A stretch of DNA of 12,080 bases from Anaerolineales bacterium (GTDB lineage: Bacteria; Chloroflexota; Anaerolineae; 4572-78; J111), in the NCBI GenBank assembly GCA_012032575.1, contig JAAUSP010000195.1, forward strand, positions 1 to 12,080, written 5' to 3'. A model generated the notes under the pieces. That model saw nothing but the letters and a program-made list of their open reading frames with translations. It did no database searches and was not told where the DNA came from. Shown piece by piece: positions 1 to 6,569 of the stretch. How positions within the stretch are numbered: the first letter of the stretch is position 1; each line of letters starts with the position of its first letter. The translations under genes were made by a program, and so were the position numbers.

Positions 1-705
1 AGCCGGGGATGACCAGGGTCAGCACTTCCAGCCAAAAGCCACGCCGGTGCAGCTCCTCAATGGTCCACAGCACGTGTTTGACCTGCCCGCCCAACTCGCG
101 GTAATTCTGCTGCCGCATGGATTTCAAATCCACTTGTAGCAGTCGGTGTAAGGCTTGACGAAGTCCAGGGCCTCCGGGGTGGCGTTGCCGTTGGAAACAA
201 AGCCGGTCAGCAGCCCGGCGGCTTTGGCCTGCTTAAAAATTTCCATAGACCACTCGGCCGTAATCAGCGGCTCATTGTAACTGCTGACGACCAGCCGCGC
301 CCCGGTCTTTTTACTCGCGCCAACCAAATCGGCGGGGGTAAAGTGGGTGGGCATGACTCCGGCGGCGGAGTCGCGCAAAGCCTGGGACGTGACCCAATTC
401 TGGCAATAGCCACAGTGAAAATCGCAGCCAAGCATGCCAAACGTCAACGCATTGCTGCCGGGCAGGGCGTGGAAATAAGGTTTTTTCTCCACCGGGTCGC
501 TCTGGATGCCGGCAGCGTAACCATAGGGGACGCGCAGCACGCCGTTATAATTGTAACGAACCTGGCAAATCCCACGCTGGCCGGGGAAAATCAGGCAGCG
601 ATGGCCGCAGGCAAAACAGCGGAGTTTATCATCGGCTAATTTTTCATACAGGTGGCCCTCGATGGTAGCGGCATCCAGGGCGTCTTGCAGCGTAATGGTC
701 GCCAT
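1..705 (-). CDS. amrS: AmmeMemoRadiSam-system radical SAM enzyme, 3' end outside window, one apparent frameshift
   Basis: This is a radical SAM enzyme of the AmrS (PflA-like) family, usually paired with AmmeMemo/MEMO1-type proteins; its substrate is not defined. The iron-sulfur motif CDFHCGYC (C94, C98, C101) is intact. An N-terminal Cys cluster (C30, C33, C37, C47 in CFACGHRC...GIC) matches the family's extra metal-like module. I chose the ATG at 705 because a GGGG-type ribosome site precedes it and the promoter at 732-759 lies downstream of the longer in-frame start at 777. Residues 1-191 read cleanly to ...TDCYK. The frame then breaks at 132/133 and hits TGA at 124-126. Adding one G there restores VDLKSMRQQNYRELGG and reading continues to base 1 (...LTLVIPG), which is the expected family sequence. 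Identification is firm; whether the lesion is real or a sequence error is not. Confidence 0.88.
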
Positions 706-731
706 AATCAAACACCCCTTTCTCACCAGAT

Positions 732-759
732 ATTTTACCCTGGCCGAAAACAGAGTCAA
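732..759 (-). promoter_or_regulatory. Promoter of amrS
   Basis: On the minus strand TTGACT (754-759) and TAAAAT (732-737) are separated by 16 bp. The predicted transcript would start near 725, about 20 nt before the ATG at 705. This also argues against the upstream in-frame ATG at 777. Confidence 0.6.
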
Positions 760-783
760 TGTGCGGACACTTATCATTTATTT

Positions 784-799
784 TTGACTGATCGTTCAA
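784..799 (+). promoter_or_regulatory. Probable TetR operator, site 1
   Basis: The site matches the perfect palindrome TTGAACGATCGTTCAA at 14 of 16 bases and covers the -35 hexamer of the tetR promoter. A related copy (13 of 16) occurs at 1526-1541 before the next gene. A 16-bp palindrome with a GATC-like core is a usual form of TetR-family operators. Binding by the adjacent regulator is inferred. Confidence 0.6.
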
Positions 800-812
800 A
801 ATCAGTTATAAT
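784..812 (+). promoter_or_regulatory. Sigma70-type promoter of the TetR gene
   Basis: TTGACT (784-789) and a perfect TATAAT (807-812) are spaced by exactly 17 bp. Transcription is expected to begin near 819, giving a short leader with AAGG (831-834) 5 bp before the ATG at 840. The -35 lies inside the palindrome at 784-799. A second small inverted repeat, ACTGAT/ATCAGT (787-792 and 801-806), fills the spacer. Confidence 0.75.
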
Positions 813-839
813 CTCGATTGGTTTTGAAGCAAGGTAAAG

Positions 840-1418
840 ATGGCCAGACCCAAAGAATTTGACCAGGATAAAATCATTGATAAAGCTTTAGAGCTATTCC
901 GGCTCAAGGGCTATGAAGCCACCTCCATTCAAGATTTGGTGGATTATTTGGGCATTGGGCGAGGCAGTTTGTATGATACCTTTGGCAATAAACATACTCT
1001 TTATTTGGATGCCCTGGATCGTTACCTGAGGAGGTCTAGCCAGGAGACTGCTCTCCCTGACCCAACCACGCCCATTAAAACGATTGTGGCTTATATTTTT
1101 ACCCAACAGGTAGATGAGGCGATCCGCGATTCCAGCCGGGGCGGCTGTTTTATGGTGAATGCGGCCATGGAACTGGTTCCCTCCGACCCGGAGGTGACGA
1201 CGAGGGTTCAAGCTAACCTGAACACTGCCGAAGAGATGTTTTACCAACTTTTAACCCAAGCCCAGGCCAGAGGGGAACTTTCGAGCCAACGGGATTGGCG
1301 GGCTGTCGCCCGAATGTTGGTCAATGCCAGCCTGGGTATCCGGGTCATGGCTAAAATCACCCCCAACCGCCAGGCCCTCGATGATATTGTGGCGGTGGTG
1401 ATGTCGTTGTTGGAGTAA
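840..1418 (+). CDS. TetR/AcrR-family transcriptional regulator
   Basis: A 192-residue one-domain repressor of typical TetR length. Residues 8-55 form the TetR_N DNA-binding domain: KIIDKALELFRLKGYEATS leads into the helix-turn-helix, followed by the signature GRGSLYDTFGNKHTLYLDALDRY. The C-terminal part (about 60-192) is helical and forms the ligand and dimer region; the RDSSRGGCFMVNA segment resembles AcrR-type members that sense small hydrophobic or electrophilic compounds. The ligand cannot be read from sequence. It is divergent from amrS and followed by an APCDD1-like gene in the same direction. The matching palindromes before each suggest it represses itself and that neighbour. Base composition is more AT-rich than flanking enzyme genes. 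Confidence 0.93.
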   Translation: MARPKEFDQDKIIDKALELFRLKGYEATSIQDLVDYLGIGRGSLYDTFGNKHTLYLDALDRYLRRSSQETALPDPTTPIKTIVAYIFTQQVDEAIRDSSRGGCFMVNAAMELVPSDPEVTTRVQANLNTAEEMFYQLLTQAQARGELSSQRDWRAVARMLVNASLGIRVMAKITPNRQALDDIVAVVMSLLE

Positions 1419-1488
1419 TCTTTAAACAGGAGGTACGCCCCAGAGGAATCAGCGAAATAATTCAGTCAGGAAAACAGCTTGTTGTCAC

Positions 1489-1507
1489 ACCTCCTGAGAT
1501 TGGAGGT
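1489..1507. repeat. Small inverted repeat between tetR and the APCDD1-like gene
   Basis: ACCTCC (1489-1494) and GGAGGT (1502-1507) form a 6-bp stem with a 7-nt loop, followed by an AT-rich stretch. It might be a weak transcription stop for tetR, or sequester a ribosome-site-like sequence. There is no clear T-tract, so the role is open. Confidence 0.3.
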
Positions 1508-1525
1508 ATTTATTTGCTTTTATTC

Positions 1526-1541
1526 TGGAACGATTATTCAA
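1526..1541 (+). promoter_or_regulatory. Probable TetR operator, site 2
   Basis: The site matches TTGAACGATCGTTCAA at 13 of 16 positions and shares the continuation TTCAAAA with site 1 at 784-799. It ends only 19 bp before the ATG at 1560, next to the ribosome site AAGGAG (1546-1551). A bound repressor here would block transcription or early elongation of the APCDD1-like gene. No convincing promoter hexamers were found for this gene alone; TTGTCA at 1482-1487 is the best -35 candidate. Confidence 0.5.
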
Positions 1542-1559
1542 AAACAAGGAGATTAACTT

Positions 1560-2183
1560 ATGTCTTTCGAAACCATGCGCGAAGAAGGTATCCGCCGGGT
1601 GCAGTTACCCAAAACCCTGGAAGAAGTTCAGGATTTTGCTATTGGTGAATGGGAAAGTCTGAGTGTTGAGTTAAGACCTACGGAAGATAGGACAGGCACA
1701 GGCAAAATTATGCCCACCTATCTTAAACGCCATTTCAGTTATCTGAGTCGGGACAAATTTGTGGGCGTTATTACAATGTACGCCGATAACTACGGGACAC
1801 TCCCGCTGCTGGAATTTGAATTCAAGGGTAGTCTGCATTGGGGCAACCCTCATCCCATTGCCGAAGGGGCCTGGGAGATTGACTATGTGCTCGACGAGGG
1901 GTTTGGCGTGACCCCCATGCACGGTGATGCGGCGGCAATGCTGAATCAAATACCGGTCGAAGGATTGCCCCCGTTTGAAGCGGGGGTCAAACAAGACATC
2001 CTGCAAAAACCTTTTCCCCTGTTTAACATCGAAGCCGGTCAAATCGTGTCTGACTATGACCTGATTTACTTCAATCACGGTATGTTATTTATGGGCGCAA
2101 AGCATGTGGATGGCACGCCTTTTGACAAGCCCGAACGAAGGCCCCACCAACTTCAGATTCCTCTGGCTCGAGTCCGCAAGTAG
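1560..2183 (+). CDS. APCDD1-domain-like (calycin-type) protein
   Basis: A 207-residue protein of unknown function. Residues about 28-204 resemble the repeated domain of animal APCDD1, a secreted Wnt inhibitor. Similarities recalled from the human protein include GEWES..VELRP against GEWVSQRCEVRP, VTPMHGDAAAMLN against VTPMDAATASLLN, GVKQDI against GIQQDV, and VDGTPFDKPERR..QLQIPLARV near the end against a matching DG..PDRPEKR..QMPLV segment. The animal protein has two such domains, a signal peptide and many disulfides. This one has a single copy, no signal peptide and no cysteine, so it is probably cytosolic. The fold suggests a lipocalin-like ligand pocket. The start has AAGGAG 8 bp upstream. 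A TetR gene and a matching operator precede it, so it may be inducible. Homology is a judgement from remembered sequence, not a search. Confidence 0.7.
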   Translation: MSFETMREEGIRRVQLPKTLEEVQDFAIGEWESLSVELRPTEDRTGTGKIMPTYLKRHFSYLSRDKFVGVITMYADNYGTLPLLEFEFKGSLHWGNPHPIAEGAWEIDYVLDEGFGVTPMHGDAAAMLNQIPVEGLPPFEAGVKQDILQKPFPLFNIEAGQIVSDYDLIYFNHGMLFMGAKHVDGTPFDKPERRPHQLQIPLARVRK

Positions 2184-2197
2184 TACGAGCCAAAGGG

Positions 2198-2234
2198 CGA
2201 GAGATGGGCCGGGTGAGGCTCATCTCTCGTTTTT
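2198..2234 (+). terminator. Rho-independent terminator
   Basis: A 13-bp stem (2198-2210 with 2217-2229, one G-T pair), loop GGGTGA, followed directly by TTTTT (2230-2234). It starts 15 bp after the APCDD1-like stop codon and separates that gene from the convergent citrate synthase. Confidence 0.9.
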
Positions 2235-2242
2235 CGGTTGTG

Positions 2243-2261
2243 TATCACGCATCACGTATCA
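2243..2261. repeat. Heptad repeat (TCACGCA-type), short copy
   Basis: The bases 2244-2261 (ATCACGCATCACGTATCA) recur exactly at 11380-11397 within a larger hairpin. The array is built of 7-bp units (TCACGCA/TCACGTA). The TGA stop codon of the minus-strand citrate synthase (2259-2261) lies inside it. Confidence 0.75.
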
Positions 2262-3397
2262 TCTTGCCTCTAACGGCATCCACCTTCGATTCTTGAGACC
2301 AACATAAACCGACTGCGGGCGAATGAGCCGGTTAAGCTGCTGCTGCTCGAAGCAGTGGGCAAGCCAGCCGGCCACCCGGCCAATGGCAAAGGTGGGGGTG
2401 AACAAATCGGCGGTCAAATCGAGGCCGTGTAGCAGCAACGCCGTGTAAAACTCGACGTTGGTTTGCAGGTTGCGGCCTGGCTTGTACTCGGTCAGCAGGG
2501 CGACGGCGGTTTGCTCGACCTGGCGGGAGAGTTGGTAAAGAGCCTGATGGCCGTTGCCCCGGAACATTCGCGCCGCTGCCGCCGCCAGAACTTCGGCGCG
2601 GGGGTCGCGCACTTTGTAGATGCGATGGCCGAAGCCCATCAGCCGCTCACCGCGCGCCAGTTTGTCCCGCAAATAGGCTTCAGCCCGGTCGGCCTCGCCG
2701 ATTTCAAACACCATATCCAGGGCGGGACCGGGTGCGCCGCCGTGCAGCGGCCCTTTCAAGGCCCCCAGCGCCCCTACCACCGCCGAAATCAGGTCCGATT
2801 GGGTCGAAATAATCACCGCGCGGTAAAGGTCGAGGCGTTCATGCCATGATCCACCACTGTGTTGAGATAGGTTTCCAGGCCGCGCACGTGCTCCGGGGTG
2901 GGTGTCTGACCAAAAAGCATGAACAGATAGTTAGCGGCGTGGCTCAAATCGGGCCGGGGAGCGAGGGGTTCCTGGCCCTGCAACAGCCGCCTGTAGGCCG
3001 CGATGATGGTCGGAAAAGCCGCCACCAGGGTCAACGCCTGCTGCTCCGGGTCAGCCGGCCCCGCCAAACTGAGGGTTCCGGCGGCCATACGCAGCGCGTC
3101 AATCGCCGGAACCGCTCAGCGCCGCCGTCGCAGCAAATCGAGCGTGGCGGGGAGCAGTTCTCTTCGAGCGGCCAGGGCAGCGCGGAAAGCGGTCAATTCC
3201 TGGGCGTTGGGCAGCCGGTCGTGCCATAACAAATAAACCGTTTCTTCAAAGGTGGCCCGGCCGGCCAGTTCTTCGACCGGAAAGCCGGCAATGATTAGTT
3301 CGCCGGCCTGGCCGTCCACACTGCTCAGCCGGGTTTCAGCAGCGACAACGCCTTCCAGACCCGATACCAATTTTGTCGGTGTGCATGTTTCAGTCAT
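2259..3397 (-). CDS. Citrate synthase (CitA/methylcitrate synthase-like), with an in-frame TGA and one frameshift
   Basis: This encodes the enzyme that condenses acetyl-CoA (or propionyl-CoA) with oxaloacetate. The order is: N-terminal part (LEGVVAAETRLS.VDGQAGELIIAG), DHGMNASTFTAR, PLHGGA (first catalytic His), GFGHRIYKVRDPR (second catalytic His and oxaloacetate-binding Arg), then TNVEFYTALLL. Glu stands where the catalytic Asp is usually found. Reading is broken twice. TGA at 3116-3118 lies in frame between LLRRRR and AVPAIDALRM. At about 2815-2817 one G is missing, so TFTAR|VIISTQSDL shifts frame. Otherwise it matches the family over about 380 residues. ATG 3397 has AGGAGGT (3407-3413) 9 bp away. 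It follows a methyltransferase gene on the same strand, probably one operon. It could be a pseudogene, but the single-base pattern shared with other genes suggests sequence error. Confidence 0.88.
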
Positions 3398-3425
3398 AAC
3401 TTTTTTACCTCCTACCCTTAAACGA

Positions 3426-3483
3426 GGAACTAAGGGGACTCACCCCTTTGGTTCCTTCAGTTCCATATAGTTCCCTCAATTCC
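3426..3483. repeat. Self-complementary array of GGAAC-type units
   Basis: On the minus strand, units of about 9-10 bp beginning GGAACTnnn (GGAATTGAG, GGAACTATAT, GGAACTGAA, GGAACCAAA) lead into a hairpin. In that hairpin GGAACTAAGGGG (3426-3437) pairs imperfectly with 3443-3455 across the loop ACTCA. The array fills the gap between the methyltransferase and citrate synthase genes, and the methyltransferase TGA (3476-3478) falls in its first unit. Confidence 0.65.
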
Positions 3484-4189
3484 ATTTCTTTATGCCCCCA
3501 AAGGCGGCAAAACAACTATTTTTGTGCAGAATTTCCACCTCGCCAAAGCCGGCCTGCCGCAGCAGGTCAAGCTGAAACATCAGCGGGCGCGGTGTGTCTT
3601 CCTCGGTGATATAACCAAAAACCTGCTCCCGATAACTTTCACCCTTGAAGCCGGTCAAATAATCGCCGTAGCGTGCCCACATCAAACTTTGCACCGCCGG
3701 GGTGGAATGTTGGATCAGGTCCGAAATCCACAACGAACCGCCCGGTTTCAGCGCCGCAAAACATTTGCGGAAGACCGCCGCCCACTCCGCCTCCTCCCGC
3801 AGGTGGTGAAAAACCGCCGCCGCCATCATCACATCGAACTGGCCTTCCCCCAGTTCCAGTTCGCGGATGTCGGCCTGGTGCGTGGTGATGGTTCCACGAG
3901 TGGCCGGCCTGATGCGCTCGACCGCCCGCTCCAGCATGGGCCGGCTCAAATCCACCAGGGTGACATCCGGGTTGGGCAATAATTGCAGCAGTTTGAGGGT
4001 GTAATTGCCGGCCCCGCAGCCAATATCCAGCACGCTGCTGGCCTGCGGACTCACCGCCGCCGCCGCTCTGGTGATCAATTCCAGCACCAGCGGCGCGTCA
4101 ATGGTGGCCGACTGGCCGGTTTCTAAATTGGAAAAACGTTCCACATCGGCGTCAAAACGCCGGCGAATTTGGTCTACGCTGGATTTCAT
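3476..4189 (-). CDS. Class I SAM-dependent methyltransferase (CmoA-like)
   Basis: A 237-residue Rossmann-fold methyltransferase. Motif I is VLDIGCGAGNYTLKLL (residues about 53-68). The acidic end of beta2 is VTLVDLSRPML, motif III is QADIREL, and FDVMMAAAVFHHL with LKPGGSLWISDL are motifs IV-V. The overall pattern, with the ending HKNSCFAAFGGIK, resembles proteins commonly labelled tRNA (cmo5U34)-methyltransferase, but the true substrate is not evident. I used ATG 4189 (MKSSVDQIRRRFD) rather than the upstream TTG at 4225, which lies in a hairpin; the ribosome site there (AGAGAG) is weak. It is first in a probable operon with the citrate synthase, transcribed from the promoter at 4294-4322. 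The frame is intact, unlike both neighbouring citrate synthase genes. Confidence 0.88.
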   Translation of the reverse strand: MKSSVDQIRRRFDADVERFSNLETGQSATIDAPLVLELITRAAAAVSPQASSVLDIGCGAGNYTLKLLQLLPNPDVTLVDLSRPMLERAVERIRPATRGTITTHQADIRELELGEGQFDVMMAAAVFHHLREEAEWAAVFRKCFAALKPGGSLWISDLIQHSTPAVQSLMWARYGDYLTGFKGESYREQVFGYITEEDTPRPLMFQLDLLRQAGFGEVEILHKNSCFAAFGGIKKWN

Positions 4190-4219
4190 GGTGTCTCTCT
4201 CTGAAAATAAATTTAGCGG

Positions 4220-4245
4220 AGTCAAACGGCTTAAACCGTTTGACT
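4220..4245. repeat. Perfect 10-bp hairpin in the methyltransferase leader
   Basis: AGTCAAACGG (4220-4229) pairs perfectly with CCGTTTGACT (4236-4245) across CTTAAA. It lies in the predicted 5' leader of the minus-strand methyltransferase mRNA, 30 bp before its ATG. It may be a dispersed intergenic repeat or a leader structure. Confidence 0.6.
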
Positions 4246-4272
4246 ACTTTCCCCAATCATCACCCGGTTCAT
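4231..4272 (-). CDS. Possible 13-codon leader ORF before the methyltransferase
   Basis: Minus-strand ATG at 4272 reads MNRVMIGESSQTV and stops with TAA in the loop of the hairpin at 4220-4245. A good ribosome-site sequence (GAAAGGG) lies 6 bp upstream, better than that of the methyltransferase itself. It could be a leader peptide, or the abandoned original start of the gene cut off by the hairpin insertion. Only the arrangement supports it. Confidence 0.25.
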   Translation of the reverse strand: MNRVMIGESSQTV

Positions 4273-4293
4273 GGTTATCCCTTTCACGATTGC

Positions 4294-4322
4294 ATTATAA
4301 TTGAATTAAAATATATTGTCAA
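4294..4322 (-). promoter_or_regulatory. Consensus promoter of the methyltransferase-citrate synthase operon
   Basis: On the minus strand, perfect TTGACA (4317-4322) and perfect TATAAT (4294-4299) are spaced 17 bp apart. Transcription would begin near 4287, giving a leader of about 98 nt. Its -35 touches the palindrome at 4322-4343. Confidence 0.8.
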
Positions 4323-4343
4323 TATTGATTATCAAATCAATAT
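4322..4343. promoter_or_regulatory. 22-bp palindromic operator between divergent promoters
   Basis: ATATTGATT (4322-4330), spacer ATCA, AATCAATAT (4335-4343): a perfect 9-bp inverted repeat. It contains the -35 and part of the spacer of the plus-strand promoter (4325-4353) and touches the -35 of the minus-strand promoter, so one bound dimer could control both. The HTH-citrate synthase encoded just downstream is a candidate binder; this is inference. Confidence 0.6.
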
Positions 4344-4353
4344 ATAGTATAAT
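4325..4353 (+). promoter_or_regulatory. Promoter of the HTH-citrate synthase gene
   Basis: TTGATT (4325-4330) and perfect TATAAT (4348-4353), spaced 17 bp. The start near 4360 gives a leader of about 160 nt that includes the hairpin repeat at 4393-4438. Confidence 0.75.
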
Positions 4354-4392
4354 TAATCTCAGTTCAGGATTTTTTATTTCTCGACAGGATTA

Positions 4393-4438
4393 ACAAGATT
4401 TACAAGATAAAATCGGTAAAAAATCTTGTAAATCTTGT
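4393..4438. repeat. Hairpin built of ACAAGATTT-type 9-bp units
   Basis: ACAAGATTTACAAGAT (4393-4408) is a perfect 16-bp inverted repeat with 4423-4438, loop 14 nt. Just upstream, ACAGGATTA (4384-4392) adds another 9-bp unit. It lies in the predicted leader of the HTH-citrate synthase. Confidence 0.8.
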
Positions 4439-4522
4439 CTATTGTGTTTGAAACTTCGAACTCACGATGCTGGTGTTGGTCAGTTTGCCAAATTCAACGG
4501 ATGACCCTACAGTGTGAGAATT

Positions 4523-5754
4523 ATGGAAACAAACAAAACGCTTTATCTGACCGCCCAGGAAGCAGCTCAGGCACTAGACATCAGCCTGCCGACGCTGTAC
4601 GCTTATGTCAGCCGGGGCTTGATTCGCTCCGAGGCGACCGGCAGCAGCAAACGCACCCGCGCTATCGGACGGAAGATGTGCAAAAACTCAAGGAACGGCA
4701 GGTCCAGCGACGCGACCCGGCCAAAGTGGCCGAGAGCGCCTTGCATTGGGGCGCGCCGGTGCTGGAATCGGCCATTACCCTGCTGGCGGACGACCGGCTG
4801 TACTATCGGGGCTATGATGCGCTGGAATTAGCGACTCGCTGTACGGTGGAACAGGTGGCGGCTTTAATCTGGACGGGGGAACTGGTCAGCGACCCGGCGG
4901 CCTTGTTTGGCGCTGCCTGGAATCCGCTGCCGCCGCGCTGTCAGGAGGTGCGGGAGCATTTGGCGGGCGTGCCGGCGCTGGAAGCTTTTCAGATTTTGCT
5001 GCCGCTGGCGGCGGTGGATGATTGGGCGGCCTACGATTTACGCCCGCCGGTGGTGGCGCAAACGGGGGTGCGGATTATGCGTCTGCTGGCAACCATTACT
5101 GCGGGCGATCAGACCGGCAATACCCTCAGCCAGCGGCTGCGGCATGGTTGGATGCAGCATGACCCCCAGGCAGCCGGCTTAATCAACAGCGCCTTGATCC
5201 TGTGCGCCGACCACGAACTCAACGTCTCTTCTTTTACCGCCCGCTGTGTGGCTTCGGCCGGTTCGACACCCTATCAGGTGGTCCAGGCCGGTCTGGCGGC
5301 TTTGCAGGGAGTCAAACATGGCCGGATGACGGACCGGGTCGAAGCTTTTCTGCGCGAAGCCGGGTCGCCCGCCGGAGTCCAGACGGCTATCGCCGGCTAT
5401 CTGCGCCGGGGCGAATCCATCCCCGGCTTTGGACATCCCCTCTACCCCGGCGGTGATCCGCGCGGCCGGTTATTGCTGGATCAAACCGCCGCCGCCTATC
5501 CCGACTCTCCGGCCCTGGCACTGACTCAGGCCGTCGCCGCCGCCGTTTTTGAACTGATGGGCGAATATCCCACGGTTGATTTCGGCCTGGTGGCGCTGGC
5601 CCAAACGCTCCAACTGCCGCCCGGCGGCGCTATCAGCCTCTTTGCCCTGGGCCGCACCATCGGCTGGATTGGCCATGCCATCGAGCAGTACCAACTCGAC
5701 CGGATGATTCGGCCCCGCGCTCAGTATGTGGGCAAACAGCCGGGGGAAGGGTAA
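4523..5754 (+). CDS. Citrate synthase-like protein with N-terminal helix-turn-helix, one apparent frameshift
   Basis: Residues 1-60 are a MerR/excisionase-type DNA-binding segment (LTAQEAAQALDISLPTLYAYVSRGLIRSE...RYRTEDVQKLKE). The rest is a citrate synthase fold. The expected active-site positions are present but divergent: KHGR in place of PLHGG, GFGHPLYPGGDPR in place of GFGHRxYxxxDPR, and TVDF holding the catalytic Asp. The end matches the other citrate synthase (IRPRAQYVG). The frame breaks at about 4659-4661, where one base is missing between SSKRTR and RYRTEDV; downstream reading is clean to TAA 5752-5754. ATG 4523 is preferred, as family members begin near LYLTAQEA; GTG 4514 is also possible, and the ribosome site is weak. 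Such HTH-fused paralogues are known beside ordinary citrate synthases. A role as regulator or partner subunit is inferred. Confidence 0.85.
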
Positions 5755-5756
5755 AA

Positions 5757-5786
5757 CGTGTTGCGTAGATGCTATGACGCAACACG
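5757..5786. terminator. Bidirectional hairpin between convergent genes
   Basis: CGTGTTGCGT (5757-5766) pairs perfectly with ACGCAACACG (5777-5786), loop AGATGCTATG. It lies 3 bp after the HTH-citrate synthase stop and 20 bp from the end of the convergent hydrolase gene. No T-tract follows, so termination is uncertain. Its arms (ACGCAACACGCATC) resemble the TCACGCA heptad repeats at 2243 and 11349. Confidence 0.55.
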
Positions 5787-5805
5787 CATCCTCCGGCAGT
5801 TCAAC

Positions 5806-6495
5806 TTACAACTCCACTGACTCGCCCGGCTGCAACACTCTCACCTTCGTTGCCGTTTCCGCTTCGACCCGTTTGGCCCAGGCGTTGCCATCCTGGGCGA
5901 TGAGCGGCCAGGTGTTGTAATGGCTCGGCACAGCCAGCTTGGGGTTAATCAGCTTGACCGCGCGCAGGGCGTCATCCGGCCCCATCGTAAAGTTATCGCC
6001 GATGGGCAGGACCAGCAAATCAATGCCTTCTTCGCCGTAAAGGCGCATGGTTTCAAACAGGCCGGTGTCGCAGGTGAGGTAAACTTTTTTACCCTCGGCG
6101 GTAATGAGGAAACCGGCAGGATTGCCGCCGCCGCTGCCATCGGGCAGGCCGGAGCCGTGGTGGGCAATGGTCAATTTAACATAGCCAAAATCATAATGGA
6201 AGCCGCCGCCGATATGGTGGGCGTGGGTTTTGGCTTCGGCCACGCCCTGGCCTTGCAGCCAGTTGATAATTTCAAAATTCGCGATGACTGTCGCGCCGGT
6301 GCGATTGGCTATGCTTATCAGGTCTTCCAAGTGGTCAAAATGGCCGTGCGAGACCAGGATGTAATCCGCCTGCACTGCATCGGCTTTGATGGGAGCGGAC
6401 GGATTGCTGGTAAAAAAGGGATCAACGATCAGCCGTTTGCCGCCAATTTCCAGGGCATGCGTGCCATGTCCAAGCCAGGTGTATTTAATTGCCAT
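5806..6495 (-). CDS. UPF0173 metal-dependent hydrolase (metallo-beta-lactamase fold)
   Basis: A complete 229-residue member of the UPF0173 family. The N-terminal strand MAIKYTWLGHGTHALEIGGKR and VDPFF open the fold. The metal-binding HGHFDH is at residues 50-55. Further metal ligands are expected from AHHG (about 111-114), CDTGLF (Asp143) and PSHYNTW (His192), with LPIGDNFTMGP being typical of the family. The physiological substrate is not known for most members. ATG 6495 has AAGGAGGC at 6502-6509, 6 bp upstream. The gene stands alone: it converges with the HTH-citrate synthase and diverges from the transglutaminase-like gene. Its promoter (6541-6569) contains a symmetric element that may be an operator. 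Identification is strong; function is generic. Confidence 0.92.
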   Translation of the reverse strand: MAIKYTWLGHGTHALEIGGKRLIVDPFFTSNPSAPIKADAVQADYILVSHGHFDHLEDLISIANRTGATVIANFEIINWLQGQGVAEAKTHAHHIGGGFHYDFGYVKLTIAHHGSGLPDGSGGGNPAGFLITAEGKKVYLTCDTGLFETMRLYGEEGIDLLVLPIGDNFTMGPDDALRAVKLINPKLAVPSHYNTWPLIAQDGNAWAKRVEAETATKVRVLQPGESVEL

Positions 6496-6540
6496 TGTGA
6501 TGCCTCCTTGTTGATAAGATAATCTAATTTTTAATTCTAA

Positions 6541-6569
6541 AGTATCATTTACAGTTTTCTGTAATGCAA
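6541..6569 (-). promoter_or_regulatory. Promoter of the UPF0173 gene with a palindrome in the spacer
   Basis: Minus-strand TTGCAT (6564-6569) and GATACT (6541-6546), 17 bp apart. Bases 6549-6564 (TTACAGTTTTCTGTAA) form a perfect 6-bp inverted repeat around TTTT that fills the spacer, a good position for a repressor. No regulator gene is adjacent. Confidence 0.5.

Noticed and set aside
343..639. Plus-strand ORF antisense to amrS
   Set aside because: It is a shadow of a conserved radical SAM gene and has no recognisable protein features.
3116..3118. TGA read as an amino acid (alternative code or selenocysteine)
   Set aside because: Intact genes in the window end with TGA (for example 7549-7551 and 10163-10165). 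The position is not a conserved Cys or Trp, and no selenocysteine element was seen.
4435..4660. Longer N-terminus for the HTH-citrate synthase in the downstream frame
   Set aside because: The frame is open by chance. The helix-turn-helix is in the other frame, and the two join if one base is added near 4660.
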